Assembly: GCF_015482585.1 (NCBI RefSeq)
Contig: NZ_CP049742.1
Span: forward strand, 516,501 to 580,500
DNA from: Mangrovibacillus cuniculi
GTDB taxonomy: Bacteria > Bacillota > Bacilli > Bacillales > R1DC41
Direction: 5' to 3'
Length of the DNA stretch: 64,000 nt
This document shows, piece by piece, positions 33,576 through 43,208 of this stretch. The notes below the pieces were generated by a model that searched no databases, had not been told where the DNA came from, and worked only from the letters and a program-made list of their open reading frames with translations. The translations under genes were made by a program, and so were the position numbers. Numbering within the stretch: position 1 is the first letter of the stretch; each line of letters starts with the position of its first letter.

Positions 33576-35273
33576 TTACTCCACCTTAAACCTCTTCACA
33601 ACCTCCTGCAAAGATTGCGCCAATTCCTTTAGCTGGTGGTTTTGCTTTTTTAAGGTTTGTACTGTATGGTTTTGCGTTTGGGAAGAAGCCGAAATTTCAT
33701 CCATTGTCGCTACACGCTCTTCTGATATTGCTGCAATTTCATGTAATGCATTAACGGAGTCTTTTGATACCTTGCTCATGTCCTCCATGTTTTTCACAAT
33801 GTCTTCTACTTTCTTTGTTAAAGCTTCTACGGAATTATAGATATTTGTAAAAAGTTCTCCACTTGTTTGGACCATGTATACGCCTTTTTCAATATCATCA
33901 TTCACTTCTTTATTGGAATGGTGCATTAATGTCGTTTGGTTTGTAATTTCGTTGAGTGCATCATTTATAGTTCTTACATTATTCTCCGTTAGACCAGCTA
34001 ACTTCTGCACTTCTTGCGCAACGATTGAGAATCCTTTACCTGCATCGCCAGCACGAGCTGCTTCAATTGCTGCATTTAGCGCCAATAAGTTTGTTTGATC
34101 GGCAACATCTTTGATTAGACGAGTATATTGATGCACTTGATCCATTTTTTCCCCTAAAATAGTTAATCGTTTCTGACTTTCGTTTCCGCTTTTCTGGATT
34201 TTGCTCATTTGTTGTGTAATAGAAAGGATTTGCTCTGTACCGGCCTTTGCAACATTTCCAGTTTCTTTAGCAAATTCGTCAATCGCTTTCGTTCTATTAT
34301 TTACAGAATCAATCTTTTTTGCCATCAAAGTAGTACCTTCAGAGACATCATTAATGTGTAAAGCCTGAACTTCACTTGCTTTCGCTTCTTCTCCAGTGCC
34401 AACAGCAATTAAGGAAGATGCCTCTGATAATTCATCAAAGGAGCTAACCAAAATATTACTGTTTTCGTCTATTTGTTTCGAATTGAAGATAACGTTTTGA
34501 ATAATTCTCACTAAATTCTTTCGCATTTCTTCAAAATTGCTAGCTAAAATACCTATTTCATCTTTTCGCTTAATGGAGATATTTTCCGTTAAATCACCAT
34601 TACTAATTTTAGTCATCGATTGAAGAAGCAACTTGATTGGCTTCGTCAAATGTCGTCCCAAGATAAAAGCAATAATCGAGATTAAGATAATGGAAAGTAT
34701 GAAGAATACAGCCTGGAAAACCTGGATATTTCTTTGTAAATCTTCTATAAATTGTGTGCTCATATCAATTCCAATAATGGCATCCGCATCGGTAAGAGGA
34801 ATAAAGTAAGACTTGTGACTTCCCCATTCATCTACATAAATATCTGTTGTAACTGGAACCTTTTCATTAAATGCTTTACTTTGGTCTTCCGTTAGAGGAT
34901 ATTCCACCATAAGATCTGGGCTTCCATTTAAAGCCACGATATAATCCTTACCATCCTGCTTACTTAACACATACACATACTCTATTTTATCTTTCCCTTC
35001 CATAAACGTGTTCAAAAAGGAGACGACAGAAGAATTCTCGAAATCGCCTTCGAGTAATTGATTAATTTCTTCTTGATCGATTGTGTCAGCGAGAGCTTGT
35101 CCTTGAATCTGCAGAATCTCCTCAAATTGAGGAAGAACATGCTCCGTAATAATGTATTCCTTAATAGACCAAACATAAGCAAAAGTAATGACACTAATAA
35201 CGACAAAAGGAAGTAGGAAACCAATAAATAATTGTGCTCGAAGTGATTTTTTAGGATGTAATAAGTTTTTCAA
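33576..35273 (-). CDS. methyl-accepting chemotaxis protein
   Basis: A 565-residue chemoreceptor. Membrane helix 1 is at about residues 13-35, then an extracytoplasmic sensor of about 150 residues, helix 2 near 185-208, a HAMP domain ([23 protein letters not shown]) and the signalling hairpin with [33 protein letters not shown]. It signals to CheA/CheW. Start is TTG at 35273, behind AAAGGAGATGTTACT. It begins 13 bp after the ATP-grasp gene, so the two are probably co-transcribed. The ligand is unknown. Confidence 0.93.
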   Translation of the reverse strand: MKNLLHPKKSLRAQLFIGFLLPFVVISVITFAYVWSIKEYIITEHVLPQFEEILQIQGQALADTIDQEEINQLLEGDFENSSVVSFLNTFMEGKDKIEYVYVLSKQDGKDYIVALNGSPDLMVEYPLTEDQSKAFNEKVPVTTDIYVDEWGSHKSYFIPLTDADAIIGIDMSTQFIEDLQRNIQVFQAVFFILSIILISIIAFILGRHLTKPIKLLLQSMTKISNGDLTENISIKRKDEIGILASNFEEMRKNLVRIIQNVIFNSKQIDENSNILVSSFDELSEASSLIAVGTGEEAKASEVQALHINDVSEGTTLMAKKIDSVNNRTKAIDEFAKETGNVAKAGTEQILSITQQMSKIQKSGNESQKRLTILGEKMDQVHQYTRLIKDVADQTNLLALNAAIEAARAGDAGKGFSIVAQEVQKLAGLTENNVRTINDALNEITNQTTLMHHSNKEVNDDIEKGVYMVQTSGELFTNIYNSVEALTKKVEDIVKNMEDMSKVSKDSVNALHEIAAISEERVATMDEISASSQTQNHTVQTLKKQNHQLKELAQSLQEVVKRFKVE

Positions 35274-35286
35274 AGTAACATCTCCT

Positions 35287-36381
35287 TTATTTAAAAAAAG
35301 CTAGTATATCTAACGTAAGAATGGATTGTAATTCAGCTTCATCTAATGTTTTAAAAAAGATTATGGCGAGAGTGCGGTCTGTGGTAGCTGTTATCTCTCT
35401 ATACTCCAATAAATTACTGAATTGTTGCTGGAACAGTTCATGCTGAAATGTATCCTTTTTATTCAAAGGGAACTCTACAGGGAGTTCAGCAACAACAAAT
35501 CCATAGATAATGGTGGACGGAAGCTGTATCAACTTGTTCCAGTCAGGAATTTGATCTTGAAAATAAGCAGATGAGGTATTTATTCCATAAGCATAGTAAG
35601 CGATATCGGTTGTACCTGCTCCAGCAAAACGGAGAGGGTTAATCTCAATCGGAATGAATCCATCTTTTGTCTTACGAACTTCTATGTGAAAAGGAAAGTC
35701 CAAAGCGGGAAACAGTGGGTAGAGTTTATAAAGAAAATTCTTCAATTCTTCCAAATTTTCTTCGATGATTTTGTTACTCGTAACATAAAGTCTGTCAGAG
35801 GTGTCCTTTGAATTCGAAAAAAAATGTTGAAGAATAGATAGAATTACTGGATTTCCATTTGAATCGAAATAGCAATCAATAGCGAACTCTGGACCATCAA
35901 TCCATTCTTCTACGATGATCTGATCTAATTGGAGGACGGAAGAATCATATAACTGTTCTGCGTTATTCAACTGTTGAATGTCCTTTAACTCGTTTAACGT
36001 ATCCTTCCAGTCGTCAGCGGTTTGAACTATTTTAACCCCAACACTCGAGTACCCTTTGTTAGGTTTTAGAACTAACGGAAATGGTAAAGAAGTGACAGAC
36101 ATGGTGGTCAACTCTTCTAATGTAGAAAGGCGATAAAAGAATGTTGGTAAAAGGGTAGAAAGAGCTCGACGGAAAGCAGCCTTATCTTTTACTACATGGG
36201 AAACTTGGATATGGGGGTGAGTAGGATAGAGATCTTCGATAACTTTTAAGCAGCTTTCTGAGTTTGTCAGTAATTTTACTGGATAAATAGGGGCACTAGT
36301 AGGAGTATAGACGGGAATATCCATTTGGTTAATTGATTTTTCTAAAATTGGTGAAAGGATAGTTCTATCTAGAAATAACAT
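35287..36381 (-). CDS. ATP-grasp domain protein
   Basis: A 364-residue protein of the ATP-grasp ligase superfamily. [21 protein letters not shown] is the ATP-binding glycine-rich loop, [18 protein letters not shown] is the acidic segment and [26 protein letters not shown] carries the metal-binding E/N pair. Such enzymes ligate a carboxylate to an amine; the substrate is unknown. The ATG at 36381 has GAGGGGG at 9-nt spacing and is preferred over in-frame codons up to 36435. It lies upstream of, and probably in an operon with, the chemoreceptor, an unusual pairing. Confidence 0.82.
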   Translation of the reverse strand: MLFLDRTILSPILEKSINQMDIPVYTPTSAPIYPVKLLTNSESCLKVIEDLYPTHPHIQVSHVVKDKAAFRRALSTLLPTFFYRLSTLEELTTMSVTSLPFPLVLKPNKGYSSVGVKIVQTADDWKDTLNELKDIQQLNNAEQLYDSSVLQLDQIIVEEWIDGPEFAIDCYFDSNGNPVILSILQHFFSNSKDTSDRLYVTSNKIIEENLEELKNFLYKLYPLFPALDFPFHIEVRKTKDGFIPIEINPLRFAGAGTTDIAYYAYGINTSSAYFQDQIPDWNKLIQLPSTIIYGFVVAELPVEFPLNKKDTFQHELFQQQFSNLLEYREITATTDRTLAIIFFKTLDEAELQSILTLDILAFFK

Positions 36382-36513
36382 AATTAGTAGCCCCCTCAAG
36401 ACATGGCTTGTCATTTTTCTTTGCTTCTTTAGCACTATATAGTAAATGCAAAGATAAGAAGAGGGTGCATAGGGATAAGTGGAATTGATGGAATAATTTA
36501 GATAGCAAACAGA

Positions 36514-36542
36514 AAACCATCCTCCTAAAAGGAGGATGGTTT
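36514..36542 (-). terminator. terminator of msmX
   Basis: Twelve-base-pair stem AACCATCCTCCT/AGGAGGATGGTT. On the minus strand it is followed by TTCTGTTTG, on the plus strand by TTATTTAT. Confidence 0.8.
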
Positions 36543-36570
36543 ATTTATCGATCATTCTTAGGGGGTAAGA

Positions 36571-37668
36571 TTATCGAATGCGTAATTCTGTTTCGTTATC
36601 GAAGAAGTGACATTTGTTCATATCAAATGCTAATTGAACTTTTTGATTCGGTTTAATATCTGAACGAGAGTCTACACGAGCAACGAAGTCTTGACCACCG
36701 ATTTTCGCATAAACCATTAACTCAGCACCAGTTAACTCGGCAACTTCTACATCGATATCGAAAGTAGAACCTACAGCTGCTTCGATAAATACTGGCTCAT
36801 CATGGATGTCTTCTGGACGAACTCCAAGGATGATTTCTTTTCCTACATAACCTTGGTCACGTAATGTTTTCATTTTTCCTTCTGGAACAGCGATTGTTTT
36901 GTCTCCAACAACAAACTGTCCATCTTCTAATTTACCATGGAAGAAGTTCATAGCTGGTGAACCGATAAATCCGCCAACGAATACGTTTTCAGGCTTGTCG
37001 TAAACTTCTTTAGGAGAACCAACTTGTTGAATTACTCCGTCTTTCATAACAACGATACGAGTTGCCATTGTCATCGCTTCTGTTTGGTCATGTGTTACGT
37101 AAATAGTTGTTGTTTGTAGACGTTGGTGAAGTTTAGCAATTTCCGCACGCATTTGTACACGAAGTTTTGCATCTAGGTTAGATAATGGCTCATCCATTAA
37201 GAATACCTTTGCATCACGAACGATTGCACGGCCTAGAGCAACACGCTGACGCTGACCACCAGATAATGCTTTTGGTTTACGATCTAGAAGTGCTTCAAGA
37301 CCTAGGATTTTCGCAGCATCTTGAACACGACGGTCAATCTCTGCTTTATCCATTTTACGAAGTTTTAATCCGAAAGCCATGTTGTCATATACGCTCATGT
37401 GAGGGTATAGTGCGTAGTTTTGGAATACCATTGCGATATCGCGATCTTTAGGAGCAACATCGTTTACTAATTTTTCATCAATGTAGAATTCACCTTTAGA
37501 AATATCCTCAAGACCTGCAATCATACGTAGAGTAGTAGATTTACCACAACCAGATGGTCCTACGAAAACGATAAATTCTTTATCTTGAATATGAAGATTG
37601 AAGTCAGTAACTGCTGTTACCTTCTTATCGTAGATTTTATAAATATTTTGTAATTTTAATTCTGCCAT
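36571..37668 (-). CDS. msmX: multiple-sugar ABC transporter ATPase MsmX/UgpC
   Basis: A 365-residue ABC ATPase, the exact length of B. subtilis MsmX. It starts MAELKLQNIYKIYD; Walker A is GPSGCGKST, the signature LSGGQRQR, Walker B KVFLMDEPLSNLDAKLR, and a C-terminal TOBE-type regulatory domain (GVRPEDIHDE) ends in FFDNETELRIR. MsmX energises several oligosaccharide importers whose own operons lack an ATPase. The ATG at 37668 has GAAAGGAATG at suitable spacing; one at 37677 is too close. A PucR-type regulator lies upstream. Confidence 0.95.
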   Translation of the reverse strand: MAELKLQNIYKIYDKKVTAVTDFNLHIQDKEFIVFVGPSGCGKSTTLRMIAGLEDISKGEFYIDEKLVNDVAPKDRDIAMVFQNYALYPHMSVYDNMAFGLKLRKMDKAEIDRRVQDAAKILGLEALLDRKPKALSGGQRQRVALGRAIVRDAKVFLMDEPLSNLDAKLRVQMRAEIAKLHQRLQTTTIYVTHDQTEAMTMATRIVVMKDGVIQQVGSPKEVYDKPENVFVGGFIGSPAMNFFHGKLEDGQFVVGDKTIAVPEGKMKTLRDQGYVGKEIILGVRPEDIHDEPVFIEAAVGSTFDIDVEVAELTGAELMVYAKIGGQDFVARVDSRSDIKPNQKVQLAFDMNKCHFFDNETELRIR

Positions 37669-37756
37669 GAAAAACATTCCTTTCGTAACGACTATGAAAT
37701 CGTTTTCTTATGACTTTTAGTTTACAGAAAGCCCTTACATTTTTCTATGGACAACA

Positions 37757-37796
37757 TGCACAAAAAAACTGCCGAACTTTTTCGGCAGTTTGTGCA
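37757..37796 (-). terminator. terminator of the PucR-type regulator gene
   Basis: Stem AACTGCCGAA/TTCGGCAGTT with a 4-nt loop, extended by TGCACAAA/TTTGTGCA, giving a T run on the minus strand. Confidence 0.88.
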
Positions 37797-37798
37797 CA

Positions 37799-38692
37799 TT
37801 AATCAATTTTACCTACTTCCATATGAATACAAGCTAAGTATGTTAGTAGAGCACCTTCGAACGATTTTAAATCAACACTTGTTTTTTCTGTGAATTTATC
37901 CAGTCGATATTGTAGGCTATTTCGATGCATATATAGAGCTTTGGCTGTTTGCGATGTATTTTGTTGACAGGTAATATATGTCTTTATCGTCTTGACCATT
38001 TCTGGCTCTTCTAAGAACAAATGAAGGATTCGTTCAAATAGTGCGTTTCGTTCTTTAACAGGATAGTTTGCCATTAAATAATAAGGTAGTACGGATGCAC
38101 GATTAAAAATTACGTTGTTATGCTGTAGGGAAACTCCAACATCAAACAGTTTTTCATCGAGTTGTATGTGTAAATCCGCATGTTCTTTTACTTGTAAAGG
38201 ATCACCTATAAAAAAAGATACTCGATGATAGAAGTCGCCTTCCATTGCTTGACTCCAAGCTTGCCATTCTTCTTCACCTAAAAAGGGTGAGTCACCGTAT
38301 TCTACGATCCAACCATAATAGTGAGTTTGTGGGATAAGAACGGTGTCTTCTGGAAGAAGCGATTGCATGATGTCCAACACATTTTCTTTTGATGTGGTGT
38401 TAGAAGAAGAACGATAATGTGTTACACGATAGGAAGTAAACTCATCTACAGGAAAAGTGGATGAATCGCCTTCTAAAAAGTTTTTCCAAGTTTGTGCAAA
38501 TGGCGACAACGGAAAGGTGTCTGTAGGAAGTGGAAACCATTCTAGTAAAAATGTCTGTTCTTGTTCACTAAATTGTGTTTTATGTAGACCTATATATTGG
38601 TTGTCGTCATAAATCCAGAATAATGAGGAATCTTTATGAATATGAGTACCAGTAATTAGATATGGATCGCGTTTTAACAATTTAACTTTCAT
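37799..38692 (-). CDS. PucR/CdaR-type helix-turn-helix regulator
   Basis: A 297-residue protein whose C-terminal 60 residues (TSQTAKALYMHRNSLQYRLDKFTEKTSVDLKSFEGALLTYLA) are the PucR-type HTH_30 domain. The N-terminal 230 residues are an uncharacterised sensor region. A related gene (yxkF) lies next to msmX in B. subtilis, so regulation of sugar uptake is a reasonable inference. The gene has its own terminator before msmX. The start is the ATG at 38692. Confidence 0.82.
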   Translation of the reverse strand: MKVKLLKRDPYLITGTHIHKDSSLFWIYDDNQYIGLHKTQFSEQEQTFLLEWFPLPTDTFPLSPFAQTWKNFLEGDSSTFPVDEFTSYRVTHYRSSSNTTSKENVLDIMQSLLPEDTVLIPQTHYYGWIVEYGDSPFLGEEEWQAWSQAMEGDFYHRVSFFIGDPLQVKEHADLHIQLDEKLFDVGVSLQHNNVIFNRASVLPYYLMANYPVKERNALFERILHLFLEEPEMVKTIKTYITCQQNTSQTAKALYMHRNSLQYRLDKFTEKTSVDLKSFEGALLTYLACIHMEVGKID

Positions 38693-38754
38693 TACATACT
38701 CCTAAGACGTAAGATATTTCTTCCTATTCTACTGGGTATAGGGGAAAAATGAAA

Positions 38755-38778
38755 GAACGAGCATCTATATGCCCGTTC
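38755..38778 (-). terminator. possible terminator
   Basis: Stem GAACGAGCAT/ATGCCCGTTC with one mismatch; on the minus strand TTTCATTTTT follows. Confidence 0.65.
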
Positions 38779-38786
38779 CAAAGTAA

Positions 38787-38978
38787 TTATTGTGATTTGT
38801 GAGGCGGATCCTCTTGATCCACGATGACATCTGATTCTGGGATGTTTGTGCTTTCTTCTCTGTCAAAGACACTTCCGCCACCCATGCCTTCATTTATAAA
38901 GCGGTCGACATCTATATAGGCTTTATCTCTTCCAGAGTGCTCTGTGTCGGGTAAAAATTCAGGTTTTTCTTTTTTCAC
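38787..38978 (-). CDS. small acidic hypothetical protein
   Basis: A 63-residue hydrophilic protein, highly charged, with a central GMGGGSVFDREES segment and acidic C-terminal half. I do not recognise a family. The GTG at 38978 has GGAGGG at 6-nt spacing. It follows the yheE-like gene by 63 bp on the same strand and ends at a hairpin terminator. Confidence 0.68.
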   Translation of the reverse strand: MKKEKPEFLPDTEHSGRDKAYIDVDRFINEGMGGGSVFDREESTNIPESDVIVDQEDPPHKSQ

Positions 38979-39041
38979 CAAAATCCCTCCTAGAAAAGTG
39001 TGTTCCTAGTATTGCCAGAATGGATGGTGATTATGTTTTTA

Positions 39042-39245
39042 TTATTTTTCATACACATGAAAGAGCATCATTTCATGAACAAACTTCTCCGCGTCACTTC
39101 GCTCTCGAGGCTCATTTCCCCAATTAATTGTGCCGTCCTTCTCATATGTACCGTGAACTTTTTCCCCTTGTGCAAAAAAGGAAAACGACCAGCCTGGAAT
39201 CTCTCTATTTTCAAATAAAGATTTGACTTGGAAATGTGTAAACAT
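39042..39245 (-). CDS. yheE: YheE family protein
   Basis: A 67-residue cytoplasmic protein with FENREIPGWSFSFFAQGEKVHGTYEKDGTINWG, resembling the YheE/DUF5342 family of Bacillus. Function is unknown. The ATG at 39245 follows AAGGGGGAAGAAATA. Its position next to the yheD/yheC cluster fits the B. subtilis order. Confidence 0.8.
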   Translation of the reverse strand: MFTHFQVKSLFENREIPGWSFSFFAQGEKVHGTYEKDGTINWGNEPRERSDAEKFVHEMMLFHVYEK

Positions 39246-39331
39246 TATTTCTTCCCCCTTATCTACTTCTAGTTTATCATCATAACAATTCTTCTTGCAT
39301 CATATTGTCAAAAAGAAGGGGAATGTGGCAC

Positions 39332-39724
39332 ATGTTTATTCAGCAACTAGCGATGGCTATTCAAAATGAATATCAAGCTTACCACTACTACTCACTATTA
39401 AAAGACCGAACAAATAACCCGTTGTTTGTTGATTGGATTACGATTGCAATGGAGGAAGAACGGGGACATTACGAGTCGTTACAGCAGCTATATTACTCTT
39501 ACACACAAAGCTTTGCTCCGGTTGAAAAGAAAGAAGAAGAAATGGTTTCTTTTCGAGCAGCTGTTTTACAATCACTAGAAAGTGAATTAGAAGCAGCGGA
39601 AATGTACAGAAATATGATTTTAGAAATTCCGACACAGGAAGCTTATAAGCCTTTGTTTGTAGCCATGACAGATGAGCAAGAGCATGCGATTCGCTTTGGA
39701 ACAATTTTAGGCATGATGAAGTGA
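39332..39724 (+). CDS. ferritin-like domain protein
   Basis: A 130-residue protein predicted to be a four-helix bundle. Repeated glutamate/histidine metal-type motifs occur as NEYQAYHYYSLL, EEERGHYESLQ, ESELEAAEMYRN and TDEQEHAIRFG, the rubrerythrin/ferritin pattern with EExxH and DExxH. It may bind iron or be spore-associated; neither can be shown. The ATG at 39332 lies 9 nt after GAAGGGGA. It diverges from yheE. Confidence 0.82.
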   Translation: MFIQQLAMAIQNEYQAYHYYSLLKDRTNNPLFVDWITIAMEEERGHYESLQQLYYSYTQSFAPVEKKEEEMVSFRAAVLQSLESELEAAEMYRNMILEIPTQEAYKPLFVAMTDEQEHAIRFGTILGMMK

Positions 39725-39740
39725 GGCAGGTAACTCCGCC

Positions 39741-40769
39741 TCACTTTTGTCTTAACATCGAGTATCTTTTCGCTTGATGTACAAGTTCTTTCACTCTCGC
39801 TTGTTCTATTTCTAATTCATCGAATACCATAGGCTTTGCATTCACCTCAAAGATCCACAACTTACCGTTTTGGTCTCTACCGATATCAACGGAAAATTCT
39901 CCGATATCTCCAAACTTCTCGCTTAAGGTCTTTCCTATTTCCTCCACAATCATTGCTAGTACTTTTTCTGTTTCACTATCTGAGAAGGCATTGTAAGGGA
40001 GGATCATTCCACCTCTTGGTACATGCGTGGTCACAGCATTTTCAGCTGATGCTCGCATGCCTATTCCAGTTATTCGATGACTAGATCGGACTAGATGAGC
40101 TAGAACGCGATAGTCGTAACGAAGACCATCCCTTATGTCAGGAAGGATTGCTTTTTGCATGAGATAGTGAGTTTCATTAAGATGAAGCTTCTTGGAAATG
40201 GAGGTATAGGTGTCAGTGGTGGTTTCATTTGTACTTTGAGTAAGGAGAGAAGATTCATCGATCCAGTTTAATTTGTAGAGATGATTTCCTTTTCTACCTT
40301 GGCTACTTTTGACATAGATACTTCCATGTTCTTTTAAGAACTTCCTTAATTGTGGAATATCTTTTAGTTTAAGAGTTTTAGGTATGTGATGGGCAAGTTG
40401 CTCATTTTCCTTTAACGTATTCATGACAGTTATTTTTTCAAAAAAATGTGGATTAAAGAACCAAGTGTTTTGTTGACTAGAGAAGCGTTTAAACGAATGC
40501 CATCGATCCGTCGTTTCTACTTTTCTACTAGCAACTCTGTTGTAAATGACATCTGGAAAAGAAAAAGTTGATTGTTTCCAAGTTTCCTTATCTTTCAAAT
40601 AGCGGCCCACAATGAGAGTATTGTTCGTTGGTGGAAGAGTAAAAAGAAAACAGGTACCGCCTTGCGAAGAACAGTACTCTGTTAATTTCTGAAAAAGGGA
40701 AATAGGTGTAATCCATTTGTCCTTTTCTGTTTTATGCACGAGCATCCCTAACGAAAAAGCCGTATTCAT
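39741..40769 (-). CDS. YheC/YheD family ATP-grasp protein (third paralogue)
   Basis: A 342-residue member of the endospore coat-associated YheC/YheD family (PF14398). Segments KEHGSIYVKSSQGRKGNHLYKL, YDYRVLAHLV, GGMILPYNA and IGEFSVDIGRDQNGKLWIFEVNAKP form an ATP-grasp fold with the final E/N metal pair. It is last in a four-gene minus-strand cluster and overlaps the upstream gene by 4 bp. Substrate unknown; a role in spore coat or cortex modification is inferred from the family. Confidence 0.87.
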   Translation of the reverse strand: MNTAFSLGMLVHKTEKDKWITPISLFQKLTEYCSSQGGTCFLFTLPPTNNTLIVGRYLKDKETWKQSTFSFPDVIYNRVASRKVETTDRWHSFKRFSSQQNTWFFNPHFFEKITVMNTLKENEQLAHHIPKTLKLKDIPQLRKFLKEHGSIYVKSSQGRKGNHLYKLNWIDESSLLTQSTNETTTDTYTSISKKLHLNETHYLMQKAILPDIRDGLRYDYRVLAHLVRSSHRITGIGMRASAENAVTTHVPRGGMILPYNAFSDSETEKVLAMIVEEIGKTLSEKFGDIGEFSVDIGRDQNGKLWIFEVNAKPMVFDELEIEQARVKELVHQAKRYSMLRQK

Positions 40770-42127
40770 AATTTTAGTCCTGCAAGGTCGTGATTAAGTT
40801 GTTGGTTCATCACATGGATACTAAAAGCTAACGAAAGCTTCCTTGTTAACCATTCATATTCACGATGGTCTACATGACTGAAAATAGACCTTCCGGGTTT
40901 AGAATTTGCTTCGAAAAACCATATCCTCCCATCTGTATCCATTCCGAAATCAAATCCTACTTCACCGATGACGCCAGAAAGTTGGCGTTCCAAAGATAAG
41001 GAAAGTTCTAAGGCAGCTTTTTTTAACTTCTTTTGCACTTCTTGTCGAGTGGAGAGATCTTCGAATAACTCTTGCAGAGAGACGATTTTTCCACCATTTT
41101 TCACATGAGTAGTTGCACTACCAGAACCTGCACGCTTGGCTGCAATTGCAGTAACTTGCCAGACGCCATGTTGGTCCTTATTTGTATGCACGCGAAAATC
41201 AACTACTTGCCCTTCGTTGATGTGTAGTGGAATACCTTGTTGAACAAGGAATCGTTGAAGGGGTCTGCCGCGCAAGGCTTGCTTAATTAAGGGTTCAAGT
41301 GCGACAGATTTTTGTAACTTTTGTACTTCGTTTCTTTCGTAACGTGCATAGTACATTCCTTCTTTTTTTTCATAGTAAAACTGTACAATGCCCTTTCCCA
41401 AACTTCCATGAATAGGCTTGACATATATGGAAGGATATTTCCGAAGCATTTGTTCTAATTGAAAGATAGACTCTGCCGATTGCGTCTCTGGAAGGTAATG
41501 CTGGATTTGCTCTTCTGCATCTAATCTTTCAAAAATCGCTAGCTTATCAAAAAAGCCAGGATTATACCAAGGGATAGTAAATTCTGTTTCCATCCGTTCC
41601 TTCACTATCCTAGAGCGTTTGAGTCGTTCACTTTTTCGGTTTGGTAGTCGATCGTAAATGACGGATGGAAATGGATAAACGGCTTGCTTCCATCCATCTT
41701 CTTCTGTGAAGTAGTATCCATTAATTAATTTGTTCTCCCAATCAATGTGTTCCTCACCGAAAATATAAGCACAGACAGAAATTGTTTTCTGTGCTGTTAA
41801 CAATTTCGAAAAGAAGCGAGATCGTTCTCCGATTGGGCGTAATAAGTAAGGAGTAAACCCACTTGTGAAAATCCCAACCAATGGTCCTAGATGCAAAGTG
41901 GTGTCTTTAATAGAGAAGTGAATTCTGCTTAAATCTATTGGAAGTAATAAACTATTCCAAAGGTCTTCTGTGAGTTTAATAGAAGTATTGTTCGTTCGGA
42001 CAGTCGTACATGGAATGGACTTTGAGCCAAAGCAAACGGTTGTAACAGGTATGCTCTCTTGAATAGTAGCTGGCAAATAGATAACCCCTTTGCCGGGAGC
42101 TTTCGAAATGGTGACTGCTTGTAGCAT
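40766..42127 (-). CDS. yheD: YheD, endospore coat-associated ATP-grasp protein
   Basis: A 453-residue protein, the same length as B. subtilis YheD. The N-terminal 110 residues form a beta-rich extra domain with HLGPLVGIFTSGF. The ATP-grasp part includes SIYVKPIHGSLGKGIVQF, VDFRVHTNKD and GEVGFDFGMDTDGRIWFFEANSKPGRSIF. YheD localises to the spore coat in B. subtilis. It is 4 bp from the next gene upstream and overlaps the third paralogue downstream. Confidence 0.93.
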   Translation of the reverse strand: MLQAVTISKAPGKGVIYLPATIQESIPVTTVCFGSKSIPCTTVRTNNTSIKLTEDLWNSLLLPIDLSRIHFSIKDTTLHLGPLVGIFTSGFTPYLLRPIGERSRFFSKLLTAQKTISVCAYIFGEEHIDWENKLINGYYFTEEDGWKQAVYPFPSVIYDRLPNRKSERLKRSRIVKERMETEFTIPWYNPGFFDKLAIFERLDAEEQIQHYLPETQSAESIFQLEQMLRKYPSIYVKPIHGSLGKGIVQFYYEKKEGMYYARYERNEVQKLQKSVALEPLIKQALRGRPLQRFLVQQGIPLHINEGQVVDFRVHTNKDQHGVWQVTAIAAKRAGSGSATTHVKNGGKIVSLQELFEDLSTRQEVQKKLKKAALELSLSLERQLSGVIGEVGFDFGMDTDGRIWFFEANSKPGRSIFSHVDHREYEWLTRKLSLAFSIHVMNQQLNHDLAGLKL

Positions 42128-42131
42128 ATCA

Positions 42132-43208
42132 TTAGCTCCTTTCTAATTTGGTAGATACTAGATAGTTAGCATATAAAAGCGGTGCGAATTTTTGCTTTTC
42201 ATATAAATCAGGTGACAAAATAGAGAGGATTTTACGGCCAGGTTTAGAGTTAATATCAAGAATTTTTATATCTCCAGTTGGAAGAAGCAATATGTCTACA
42301 CCAAGCTCGAATAAAGAGTGGAAAGCTTCTTCTAATTCTAAAGGTAATAAAGTTAGACATTCCTTTACCTGTTCTTCTACTTTTTGAGCTATGTCGTAAT
42401 GGACTGATTTTTGCCATTCTTGAAAAGGAATGACGGAGGCACCAGCAGATAAATTCGTTAATAGGCCATTTGCTTTTCCTAAACGAACACCTTTTTGTAC
42501 GATACCCCAATCCCCTTTAACATCCTTTTGGAGAAAAACGCGAATATCAATGGGCTGTTTCTGCTTCGTTACGCTAGGAATTCGGGGTTGGAAGATCCAT
42601 TGAAATTGAGAAAAAAGGTGATTAAACCAACGATAAAATTCATCAATGGAAGGAACATAAACGGTCTTTAAATGATCGTTTTTAGTGGTTTGTACTCTGA
42701 TTGTTCCGTCTCTTTTTTGTTGGATAGCATAAACTGCAAAGCCATGTGCACCATTTACAGGTTTCATAATCCATTCATCATAGGAGAGTAATAGATCTTC
42801 TATTTGAAACAAGTCTTCTAGTAGAAAGGTAGGGACCAAATAACGTTGCAAAATAGGATGTGTACGTAATTGTTGATATAGCCTGAATTTGTCCGGTAAT
42901 CCATAACCTAAGAAAGTCTGGTCAGGGTTAGACTTGAGTTTTTTTACTATTTCTCGTCCTTGTTGAGAAGTGGTATCTTCACCGTAAAGGCATCGATCAT
43001 ACCAAATAGAAGGAAGTGGAATGGTTTCTTTCAGCCAGTGATCTTTGGCTTGATCCCAACCATAAGCTTCTACGGTAGGTGAGTCAAGATCAATATCCTT
43101 TACTAAAACTATTACAGCTTTACAGCTACTTTCATTACTTGCCATAACAATATCCCTTAAGTAAGAAGATATGGAGGGGAGGGATAGAGTTAGAATTCCG
43201 AGTGTCAT
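42132..43208 (-). CDS. yheC: YheC, endospore coat-associated ATP-grasp protein
   Basis: A 358-residue protein near the length of YheC. It starts MTLGILTLSLPSISSYLRDI; ATP-grasp motifs are DEWIMKPVNGAHGFAVYAI, IDIRVFLQKDVKGDW, LSAGASVIPF and LGVDILLLPTGDIKILDINSKPGRKIL. Its start overlaps the stop of the upstream paralogue by 4 bp. The family resembles peptide ligases, so ligation of an amino acid or carboxylate in the mother cell is a reasonable guess. Confidence 0.92.
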   Translation of the reverse strand: MTLGILTLSLPSISSYLRDIVMASNESSCKAVIVLVKDIDLDSPTVEAYGWDQAKDHWLKETIPLPSIWYDRCLYGEDTTSQQGREIVKKLKSNPDQTFLGYGLPDKFRLYQQLRTHPILQRYLVPTFLLEDLFQIEDLLLSYDEWIMKPVNGAHGFAVYAIQQKRDGTIRVQTTKNDHLKTVYVPSIDEFYRWFNHLFSQFQWIFQPRIPSVTKQKQPIDIRVFLQKDVKGDWGIVQKGVRLGKANGLLTNLSAGASVIPFQEWQKSVHYDIAQKVEEQVKECLTLLPLELEEAFHSLFELGVDILLLPTGDIKILDINSKPGRKILSILSPDLYEKQKFAPLLYANYLVSTKLERS

